A stretch of DNA of 41,833 nucleotides from Tabrizicola sp. (lineage in GTDB: Bacteria > Pseudomonadota > Alphaproteobacteria > Rhodobacterales > Rhodobacteraceae), in contig NZ_JAEULP010000018.1 of NCBI RefSeq assembly GCF_016792905.1, positions 1-41,833 of the forward strand, given 5' to 3'. Position numbers and translations under genes: made by a program. Within the stretch, counting starts at the first letter, position 1. Each line of letters starts with the position of its first letter. This document shows, piece after piece, positions 25,285 through 32,260 of the stretch. The notes below the pieces were generated by a model that was not told the origin of the DNA, ran no database searches, and saw only the letters and a program-made list of their open reading frames with translations.

Positions 25285-26157
25285 ATGTTTGATCCCGCCA
25301 GGCTCGCCGCCCTTGCCGCCGTGCACCGCCGCGGCGCCTTCGACCTCGCGGCGGTCGAGCTGCACGTCACCCCCTCGGCCATCTCCCAGCGCATCAAGGC
25401 GCTGGAGGAATTGACCGGCACGCTCCTCATCCGGCGTGGGGAGCCCTGTATCGCCACCGAGGCGGGCCTGCGCCTGATCCGCCACCATGACGAGGTGGCG
25501 CTTCTGGAGCGCACGCTTTCCGCCGATCTTCCCGGTCTGCGGTCACAGGCCGCGACCTTGCGCATCGCGGTCAACGCCGACAGCCTTGCAACCTGGGTCA
25601 TCTCGGCCCTGGCCGCTACCGAAGGCTTCCTGTTCGACCTTGTGATCGACGATCAGGACGTCAGCCAGGACTGGCTCCGCCGCGGCGAGGTCATGGCCGC
25701 GATCACTGCGCATCCAGGACCGCTGCAAGGCTGCGACACGATCCCCCTCGGACGCCTCCGCTACCTTGCCACCGCGTCGTCCGGCTATCTGGCGACATGG
25801 TTTCCGCAGGGCGTCACCGAACAGGCGCTGCATCATGCCCCCGCTCTGACCTATTCCGACAAGGATCAGTTGCAGACCCGCTGGGCCATTGCCAGGGGAC
25901 TGCCGCGCCCGGCGCTTCCGACGCACCGGATGGCCGCGTCGCAGGCTTTCGTGGACGGCTGCCTTCTCGGCCTTGGCTGGGCAATGAACCCCGAACCCCT
26001 GGTCAGGGAGCATCTTGCCGCGGGCCGGCTGGTCGAGATGGTCCCCGGCACGCCGCTTGACGTGGCACTCTACTGGCAGTTCACCCGCCTTGCGGCACCG
26101 GCGCTGCGTCCGGTCACCGAAGCGATCCGGCAGGCCGCCAAGGCCGTACTGATCTGA
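25285..26157 (+). CDS. argP: LysR-family regulator, ArgP/LysG type
   Basis: A 290-residue LysR-type regulator. The N-terminal winged helix contains AFDLAAVELHVTPSAISQRI (18-37) and the linker helix KALEELTGTLLIRR. The effector-binding domain follows, with GLGWAMNPEPLV near the end. It belongs to the ArgP/IciA/LysG group, whose co-effectors are arginine or lysine, and it faces a LysE exporter. The ATG at 25285 lacks an upstream ribosome-binding site, so translation may be leaderless or the true start may differ slightly. Probably it controls lysE and perhaps itself. Confidence 0.88.
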   Translation: MFDPARLAALAAVHRRGAFDLAAVELHVTPSAISQRIKALEELTGTLLIRRGEPCIATEAGLRLIRHHDEVALLERTLSADLPGLRSQAATLRIAVNADSLATWVISALAATEGFLFDLVIDDQDVSQDWLRRGEVMAAITAHPGPLQGCDTIPLGRLRYLATASSGYLATWFPQGVTEQALHHAPALTYSDKDQLQTRWAIARGLPRPALPTHRMAASQAFVDGCLLGLGWAMNPEPLVREHLAAGRLVEMVPGTPLDVALYWQFTRLAAPALRPVTEAIRQAAKAVLI

Positions 26158-26165
26158 GACCGCCC

Positions 26166-26553
26166 GATCAGGTCGGGCTCTTCTCGAAGCACGCTGCCAG
26201 CGTATCGCCGGTGGGTCGGGGCCGGTCGCCCGGCAGGTCGCGGGCTTTTCGGCCTCACCGATCCCGATACCCCGGTCCTCGAAGGCTTCCAGATCCTGCT
26301 CAGGTCCACCGGCAGCGAGGTCGCCGCCCGGATTGGCCGCGATGCCATCGAGCCGGGAACGTGAAAACGGCGGCGGCCATCGGCGTGCCAAGGCCATGGA
26401 ACGGGCCGCGATCCTCCTCTCGCTTGTCGCCGGGTGCCGGATGATGCGGCAGATGCCGGCGCTTGCACCTGTTGCCGCCGCCGATCCCGAGACTCTGGCG
26501 CCGATCCTCGCGCCGCTGATCGACCGGCTGCTTGACGACCAGGGCGCCCGCAA
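26166..26553 (+). pseudogene. Decayed TetR-family regulator C-terminal remnant
   Basis: The 444-bp gap between argP and yebC has no intact gene, but pieces in several plus frames resemble a TetR ligand-binding domain. DQVGLFSKHAASVSPVG starts at 26166. LFGLTDPDTPVLEGFQILLR starts at 26245, with its frame stopping at 26362. RAAILLSLVAGCRMMRQM follows around 26405, then PETLAPILAPLIDRLL. At least two frame changes are needed to join them, and the N-terminal helix-turn-helix is gone. It may be the relic of a regulator displaced by rearrangement. The assignment rests on pattern similarity only. Confidence 0.5.
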
Positions 26554-26580
26554 AAGGAAAGGGCCGCCCGCAGGCGGCCC
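26552..26580 (-). terminator. Rho-independent terminator of yebC
   Basis: On the minus strand, just after the yebC stop, GGGCCGCC pairs perfectly with GGCGGCCC around a TGCG loop, followed by TTTCCTTTT. This is a strong intrinsic terminator. Confidence 0.88.
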
Positions 26581-26601
26581 CGACACCCGGTTTCCCGGCA
26601 C

Positions 26602-27342
26602 TCAAAGCTGCGCCGCAACCTCTTCCGAGACGTCGAAGTTGTGCGTCACCGCCTGCACATCGTCGTCCTCTTCCAAGAGGTCGACCAGCCGCGTCAGCTT
26701 CTGCGCGGTCTCCAGGTCGACTTCGGTCAGTGTCTGGGGCTTCCAGACCAGCTTCGATTCCGTCGATTCCCCCAGCGCCTTTTCCAGCGCGTCCGAGACC
26801 TCGGACAGGTTCTCGACCTGGCAATACACCCAGTGGCCGTCCTCGTCGCTTTCGACGTCATCGGCTCCCGCGTCCAGCGCCGCCATCATCACGTCATCCG
26901 CCGACCCGGCGCTGGCGGGATAGGAAATCTCGCCCACCCGGTCAAAGGAATGCGCGACCGAGCCCGTCGTCCCCAGGTTCCCGCCGCATTTGGTGAAGTA
27001 CGACCGCACGTTCGACGCGGTGCGGTTCAGGTTGTCGGTCAACGCCTCGACGATGATCGCGATCCCGTTCACCCCATAGCCTTCATAGCGGATTTCCGTG
27101 TAATCCGCCCCGTCGCCCATCTGCGATTTCTTGATCGCCCGGTCGATCACGTCCTTCGGCATCGACACGGCCTTGGCCGCCTTGATCGCCAGCCGCAGGC
27201 GCGGGTTCATGTCGGGGTCGGGCATCCCCATCTTGGCCGCGACGGTGATTTCCTTCGACAGCTTGGAAAATGCCTTCGAGCGCAGCTTGTCCTGCTTGCC
27301 CTTGCGATGCTGGATGTTCGCCCATTTAGAATGGCCTGCCAT
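26602..27342 (-). CDS. yebC: YebC/PmpR (TACO1) family protein
   Basis: A 246-residue YebC-family protein with the invariant start [18 protein letters not shown], then [13 protein letters not shown], and the acidic C-terminal domain ending [20 protein letters not shown]. Bacterial members have been described as transcriptional regulators, and relatives act in translation (mitochondrial TACO1). It is cytoplasmic. It is a single-gene unit: the SLC13 gene downstream of its promoter runs in the same orientation but is more than 80 bp away, and a strong terminator follows yebC. Confidence 0.96.
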   Translation of the reverse strand: MAGHSKWANIQHRKGKQDKLRSKAFSKLSKEITVAAKMGMPDPDMNPRLRLAIKAAKAVSMPKDVIDRAIKKSQMGDGADYTEIRYEGYGVNGIAIIVEALTDNLNRTASNVRSYFTKCGGNLGTTGSVAHSFDRVGEISYPASAGSADDVMMAALDAGADDVESDEDGHWVYCQVENLSEVSDALEKALGESTESKLVWKPQTLTEVDLETAQKLTRLVDLLEEDDDVQAVTHNFDVSEEVAAQL

Positions 27343-27425
27343 GATGGCCTTACCTCGGTCCCATTTCGGTGATGGCGTCCTCTACACCCGGCAAGGCCGG
27401 AAGAGCAACCCCGCCCGCTGCTGCC

Positions 27426-29204
27426 CTAAAGCGGCCAGATCAGCGGGATCAAGGCGCAGCTGACCAGCATCACGATGATGTTCAGGGGCAGGCCCACCCT
27501 GGTAAAGTCCGAAAAGCGATAGCCCCCCGGCCCGTAGACCATCATGTTGGTCTGGTAGCCCACCGGCGTCGCAAAGGCGAGCGTGGCCGAGAACATCACC
27601 GCCACCACGAAGGGCCGCGGGTCATAGCCAAGCCTGTGCGCAAGCTCGATGGCGATGGGCGTGTAGATCACCGCCACCGCGTTGTTGGACAGGAACTCGG
27701 TCAGGACCAGCCCGATGAAATAGACCGCCAGGATCAGCGCGAAGGGCCCGAGGTTTTCCAGCCAGGGGGCAACGCCGTTCACGATCAGCCCGACCGCGCC
27801 GGACTGGTCCAGCCCCTCGCCCACCGCGAGCATCGCGAAGATCATCGCCATCAGCCGCCCGTCGACAAAGCTGAACGCCTCGTCGCTGTCCACGCAATGC
27901 GTGACCAGAATCCCCGCCACCGCCAGAAGCGCCAGCGCCAGGATCGGCGCCTGGTCCAGCGCCGACAGCGTGACGATCAATGCCAGCGCCGCCAGCGCGA
28001 TCGGCGCCTTGTCGCGGCGAAAGGCCATGACCCTGGGCCGGTTCACGTCCAGAAGGCTCATGTCCGCCGCAAGCCGCTGGATATCCTCGACCGTGCCTTC
28101 CAGCAGGAGCGTATCCCCCACCCGCACCACCAGATCGTCCAGCTGCCGCCCGATGTTCTGGTTGTGCCGGTGCGCCGCCAGCACATAGACCCCGTAGCGC
28201 CGCCGCAGCCGCAGATCGCCCAGCCGGTTGCCCTCCATCCGGCAGCCCGGGCCGATCAGCACCTCGACCGTCTCGGTCTTCACCGACGACAGCTTGTCCA
28301 CCAGATGCACGTCCTTGCGGGCATGCAGCCCCATCAGCTCGGTCATCTCGGTGCGCAGCACCACCCGGTCCCCGGCTTCCAGCGTCACGGCGCTCAGGTC
28401 CCGCCGCAGCGACGCATCGCCGCGCAACACGTCGATCACCCGCACCCCGTCGCGCTTGAAGATGTCGATGTCCAGCACCGGCTGGCCCAGCAGCTGGCTG
28501 TCCTCGGGCACCGCGACCTCGGTGAAGAACTTCATCTTCCGCCGGTCGTTCAGCAGCACCCCCATCGACTGCCGGTCGGGCAACAGCTGGTTGCCGAACA
28601 GCGCCAGGAACGCACCCCCGGCCAGCGTCACCGCGATCCCCAGGGGCGCGATCTCGAACAGGCTGAAATGCTGGAGCCCCTCCTTCACCGCCACCCCGTC
28701 AACCAGGATGTTGGTCGAGGTCCCGATCAGCGTGATCATCCCGCCCAGAACCGTCATGTAGCTCAGCGGGATCAACAGCTTCGACGGGGCCATCCCGATC
28801 TTCACCGCCAGCTGCATCACCACCGGAATCATCACCGCGACCAGCGGCGTGTTGTTCATGAAGGCCGAGGCCACGGCGATGGAAGCCAGCAACACCGCCA
28901 CGGTCGTCCGCGGCCTGTCGCCCGCGTGGCGCGTCACCACGCCCACGACAGCCTCGATCGCTCCGGTGCGCACAAGGCCGCCCATCACCAGGAACATCAT
29001 CGCGATGGTCCAGGGCGCGGGGTTCGCCAGAACCTCCGTCGCCGCCTTCACCGGCAGGATCCCCAGAACCAGCATCGCCGCAGCGCCGCCGATGGCCGTC
29101 ACCTCGACCGGGGTCCGCTCCAGCACGAACAGCACGAACATCACGGCCAGGATCGCAAACGCGACCCAGGGCTGGATCTCGGCGGGAATGGATATTCCGA
29201 ACAT
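27426..29204 (-). CDS. SLC13/DASS-type permease with RCK_C domains
   Basis: A 592-residue inner-membrane protein. Hydrophobic segments fill residues 1-190, including MNNTPLVAVMIPVV and LIGTSTNILVDG, the SLC13-type substrate/sodium motifs. A soluble middle (about 205-390) holds two TrkA-C/RCK_C-like domains, with LEAGDRVVLRTE and VRVGDTLLLEGT. A second membrane half includes LSNNAVAVIYTPIA and ATPVGYQTNMMVYGPGGY. Likely substrates are anions such as sulfate or dicarboxylates, with the RCK_C parts as regulatory modules. The ATG shares one base with the upstream EamA stop (TGATG) and has GGAGG 4 nt upstream, so it is coupled. Confidence 0.9.
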   Translation of the reverse strand: MFGISIPAEIQPWVAFAILAVMFVLFVLERTPVEVTAIGGAAAMLVLGILPVKAATEVLANPAPWTIAMMFLVMGGLVRTGAIEAVVGVVTRHAGDRPRTTVAVLLASIAVASAFMNNTPLVAVMIPVVMQLAVKIGMAPSKLLIPLSYMTVLGGMITLIGTSTNILVDGVAVKEGLQHFSLFEIAPLGIAVTLAGGAFLALFGNQLLPDRQSMGVLLNDRRKMKFFTEVAVPEDSQLLGQPVLDIDIFKRDGVRVIDVLRGDASLRRDLSAVTLEAGDRVVLRTEMTELMGLHARKDVHLVDKLSSVKTETVEVLIGPGCRMEGNRLGDLRLRRRYGVYVLAAHRHNQNIGRQLDDLVVRVGDTLLLEGTVEDIQRLAADMSLLDVNRPRVMAFRRDKAPIALAALALIVTLSALDQAPILALALLAVAGILVTHCVDSDEAFSFVDGRLMAMIFAMLAVGEGLDQSGAVGLIVNGVAPWLENLGPFALILAVYFIGLVLTEFLSNNAVAVIYTPIAIELAHRLGYDPRPFVVAVMFSATLAFATPVGYQTNMMVYGPGGYRFSDFTRVGLPLNIIVMLVSCALIPLIWPL

Positions 29205-30220
29205 CAGGCCTCCACCATCTTTCCCGGCCGCGCCCGCGGCTGCACCAGCGCCACTCCCGCCAGCATCACCGCCAGCGCCAGCCAGACCATGGGCGAGGGC
29301 CGCTCGCCCAGAAGCGCCATCGCCCACAGCATGCCCGCACCCGTCACCAGATAGCTCGACTGCGCCGCAAAGACCGACCCCGCCGTCGCCGCAAGCCAGA
29401 CATAGGTGGCGTAGAGGAGCGCATGCAGCGCCGAGGACAGCGCCAGCGCCGCATCGTCCCGGCCCAGTGGCAGCGGCGAATAGGACTCCCCCAGCGCCAG
29501 CATCACCGGCAGGCACAGGACAAGGCCCGTCAGGCTTGCCCCCAGCATCGCCTGCAAGGCGTCCATGCCTTGGGTGCCCCGGTGCGCCACGAAGGTCGCC
29601 TCGATCGCATAGAACAGCGGCCCGACCAGCGCCACCGGCAGGAAGGCCGCCATCGCCGCATCCGGCAGGGCCGCCCCCGGTGCCGCCAAGAGCGCCACGC
29701 CCAGCAGCCCCAGCGCCAGCCCGGCCAGCCGGAGGGCCGAGAACCGGTCCATCCCCAGGGCCAGCGCCATCGGGAAGGCCAGCATCGGCACTGTCGCGAT
29801 GATGATCGACATGATCCCGGCCGGCAGATGCGCGACCGAGTAATAGAAGGTCCCGTTCGGGATCAGCGTGCCCAGCACCGCGACGACGACATAGAACCGC
29901 AGCGCCGCAGGCGTCAGGAGCATCCCCTTGCGCCGCACCAGCGCAATTGTGCCCAGCACGACGACCATCACCACCTGCTGCCAGAAGATCAGCCCGAAAG
30001 GCCCGTGCCCCGTCTCCGTGGCGATCTTGCCCAGGGGATGGGTCGAGCCCCAGCCGACGCCCAGCCAGACCAAAACGCCGACAAGGAACCAGCGCCCCGG
30101 CTTCCAGGCGCTTCCCACGCCCGATTCGCGCAGGCCCGACACAAGGCGCCTCCCCTCCCCCTCGTGGGAAGGGGCCGGGGGTGGGGGGCCTGCCACATCA
30201 AACCCCGTGTCGACCGTCAC
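29204..30220 (-). CDS. EamA/DMT-family transporter with a repeat-derived N-terminus
   Basis: A 338-residue DMT-family permease with about ten transmembrane segments from residue 44 on (WFLVGVLVWLGVGWGSTHPL). The start is GTG at 30220, overlapping the ymdB stop (GTGA) with AGGAGG 7 nt upstream, which fixes the start. This leaves a 43-residue hydrophilic N-terminal extension, PPPPAPSHEGEGRRLV, encoded by a G/C-rich palindromic repeat of the dispersed intergenic type. Substrate is unknown. It sits between ymdB and the SLC13 gene in one coupled operon. Confidence 0.85.
   Translation of the reverse strand: MTVDTGFDVAGPPPPAPSHEGEGRRLVSGLRESGVGSAWKPGRWFLVGVLVWLGVGWGSTHPLGKIATETGHGPFGLIFWQQVVMVVVLGTIALVRRKGMLLTPAALRFYVVVAVLGTLIPNGTFYYSVAHLPAGIMSIIIATVPMLAFPMALALGMDRFSALRLAGLALGLLGVALLAAPGAALPDAAMAAFLPVALVGPLFYAIEATFVAHRGTQGMDALQAMLGASLTGLVLCLPVMLALGESYSPLPLGRDDAALALSSALHALLYATYVWLAATAGSVFAAQSSYLVTGAGMLWAMALLGERPSPMVWLALAVMLAGVALVQPRARPGKMVEA
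30151..30190. repeat. Palindromic dispersed repeat inside the EamA coding region
   Basis: Arms CCCCTCCCC (30152-30160) and GGGAAGGGG (30166-30174) pair except for one base around a CTCGT loop, followed by GGGGGTGGGG-type sequence. This CCCTCGTGGGA...GGGG pattern is familiar as a dispersed intergenic repeat in alphaproteobacteria. Here it lies in frame within codons of the transporter N-terminus. Confidence 0.65.
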
Positions 30221-31029
30221 GGCAGCGCCTCCTGCAACCGCCCGCCCACCCGGATCATCCGCACCTTCAGCGCCAAACCGGTCCTGTCATCCGTCTCGAC
30301 ATAGACCCCCGAGAGCGTCGCCTCGCCATTCGCGGGCTCGAACCGCCCCTTCGCCATTCCGGTCAGGAACCGGCGCAAGGGTTCCAGCTTCTCCATCCCG
30401 ATCACGCTGTCATAATCGCCGCACATCCCGGCATCCGACTGGAAGGCCGTCCCCTTCGACAGGATCATCGTGTCACTGGTCGGCACATGCGTATGCGTCC
30501 CCACCACCAGCGACGCCATCCCGTCGCACCAGTGCCCCATCCCCATCTTCTCCGATGTGGCTTCCGCATGGAAATCGACGATCGCCGCCTGCACCACGCC
30601 CCCCAGCGTATGCGCCTTCAACACCGTCTCCAGCGCCGAGAACGGATCGTCAAAGGGTCGCTTCATGAACACCTGTCCCAGCGCCTGCGTCACCAGCACG
30701 CGGCGCCCCTGCGTCGCCTCGAACACCCGGAACCCCTTGCCCGGTGCGACCTTGGAAAAGTTCAGGGGCCGCACGATCCGCGGCTCCTGCTCGATGAAGC
30801 TCAGCATGTCCTTCTGGTCGAAGGCATGATCCCCCAGCGTCAGGCAATCCGCCCCCGCCGCCAGCAGCTCCCTGGCATGGTCCCCGGTGATCCCCGCCCC
30901 CTGGCTCGCGTTCTCGCCGTTGACCACGACGAAATCCAACCCCCAGGCTGTCCGGAGCCCCGGCAGCCGCTCAATCACTGCCGTCCGGCCCGACCGGCCC
31001 ACGACATCGCCCAGAAATAGCAGTCTCAT
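30217..31029 (-). CDS. YmdB-family metallophosphoesterase (TIGR00282)
   Basis: A 270-residue calcineurin-like phosphoesterase of the YmdB/DR1281 family. Metal-binding motifs are D8 in FLGDVVG, E39-N40 in NGENAS, H150-region DFHAEATSEK, and GTHTHVPTSD. The family motif usually reads GNH; here it is GDH (66-68). Characterised members hydrolyse cyclic mononucleotides such as 2',3'-cAMP and are dimanganese/di-iron enzymes. The gene overlaps the EamA gene by 4 bp and leads a three-gene operon with two permeases. Physiological role here is unknown. Confidence 0.9.
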   Translation of the reverse strand: MRLLFLGDVVGRSGRTAVIERLPGLRTAWGLDFVVVNGENASQGAGITGDHARELLAAGADCLTLGDHAFDQKDMLSFIEQEPRIVRPLNFSKVAPGKGFRVFEATQGRRVLVTQALGQVFMKRPFDDPFSALETVLKAHTLGGVVQAAIVDFHAEATSEKMGMGHWCDGMASLVVGTHTHVPTSDTMILSKGTAFQSDAGMCGDYDSVIGMEKLEPLRRFLTGMAKGRFEPANGEATLSGVYVETDDRTGLALKVRMIRVGGRLQEALP

Positions 31030-31266
31030 GCGCCCCGATTAGGCGGGCGCCCGGATTCCGGCAAGGGGATTGGCGGCCGGAGGGGAAGAAATTTCTCCGA
31101 AAAGCCGAAGCTCCCTGCATCTGCTGGCCCCGCAGGGAAATCTGTCCTGAAAGAGCGAAACCGTCCGGAAATTCTCCACCTCCTTCGCGCACCTTCTCTC
31201 ATTGCTTTGCCTGCCGCCGTCACTACAATTGGATGGAACACACGATTCAACCTCGGGGCGGCCCGA

Positions 31267-32073
31267 ATGCGACTGATCCAGAGTGCCGCTGCCTCGCTCC
31301 TGCTCCTTTCCGTTTCCGCTCAAGCGCAGGATTTCCAGGCGGGACTCGAAGCCGCCCAGTCAGGCGACTATGCCGCTGCCCTCGCCGAGTGGCGTCCACT
31401 GGCCGAACAAGGTGACGCGGAAGCCCAGCTTTACATGGGCAGGCTCTACATAAACGGCGACGGGGTTCCCAAGGACGCGACCGAGGCGGCAAGGTGGTAT
31501 CGACTGGCCGCCGATCAGGGCAATGCCGAAGCGCAGAAATACCTTGGGGATTCCTACGCGCTTGGAGCGGGCGTGCCGCAAAGCTTCGAAGAGGCAGCCA
31601 AATGGTTCCGGCTCTCCGCCGATCAGGGATTTGCACGGGCTCAGTATGATCTGGGCCACCTCTATCGGACCGGCACCGGGGTTGCGCGCGACATGGACCA
31701 GGCCATCCGGTTCTACACCCTTGCCGCTGAACAGGGACATGTTCCTGCACAGTACAACCTTGGCCTCATCTTCATCACTGGCCGGGATTGGACCAAACAG
31801 CCCGACCAATCCCTGAAGTGGTTCCGCCTTGCTGCCGAGCAGAACTTTGCCCCCGCGCAGCACAGCCTTGGCGTGATGCTCGAACTCGGCGACGGCGTAC
31901 CTGCAGATCAGGTCAGCGGATTGATGTGGTACATCCTCGCCAGCGATCAGGGCTACGATCGTACCCTTGCCGATCGGGCAAAGCTTGAAGCCTCCTTGTC
32001 CGAATCTGACCGGGCGGAAGCGCTCCGCCGCGCCGAAGCCTGCCGTGCCTCCGCCTTCAAGGACTGCGGCTGA
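31267..32073 (+). CDS. Secreted Sel1-repeat protein
   Basis: A 268-residue protein. Residues 1-20 are a signal peptide (MRLIQSAAASLLLLSVSAQAQ, cleavage near AQA-QD). It is followed by five or six Sel1-like repeats of about 36 residues, such as AEAQLYMGRLYINGDGVPKD and AEAQKYLGDSYALGAGVPQ. A C-terminal helical segment ends KDCG. The start at 31267 gives the signal peptide, and an in-frame ATG 60 bp upstream does not. Sel1 repeats are protein-interaction solenoids. It is probably periplasmic. It is monocistronic and divergent from ymdB across 237 bp in which I see no other gene. Confidence 0.9.
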   Translation: MRLIQSAAASLLLLSVSAQAQDFQAGLEAAQSGDYAAALAEWRPLAEQGDAEAQLYMGRLYINGDGVPKDATEAARWYRLAADQGNAEAQKYLGDSYALGAGVPQSFEEAAKWFRLSADQGFARAQYDLGHLYRTGTGVARDMDQAIRFYTLAAEQGHVPAQYNLGLIFITGRDWTKQPDQSLKWFRLAAEQNFAPAQHSLGVMLELGDGVPADQVSGLMWYILASDQGYDRTLADRAKLEASLSESDRAEALRRAEACRASAFKDCG

Positions 32074-32120
32074 ACCCCCGGCCAACGTTGCGATTCGTAC
32101 CCGATGGTTAACCCCTTCCA

Positions 32121-32174
32121 CGTCTTCCGCGCGTAGAGACGGAAGGAAGACGCAAGGAAGATGGAAAGAAGACG
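32121..32174 (+). repeat. Inverted repeat and purine-rich tract before the helicase
   Basis: CGTCTTCC (32121-32128) pairs with GGAAGACG (32145-32152). The following sequence to 32174 is a run of GGAAG/GAAGA units on the plus strand. It sits in the 187-bp gap between the Sel1 gene and the helicase. It may be a leader hairpin for the helicase transcript or a weak end signal for the Sel1 gene. Confidence 0.4.
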
Positions 32175-32260
32175 TTCATTTTCCATTCAAGTCAGCAACT
32201 TAACTCCCGGAACGCCCCGCCCCGTTCCCCAACCCGCCGCTCCGCGTTATCCCTTCGTTC

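Noticed and set aside
31030-31266. Possible small minus-strand genes upstream of ymdB
   Set aside because: Short open frames overlap one another and the divergent Sel1 promoter, with no ribosome-binding site or recognisable product.
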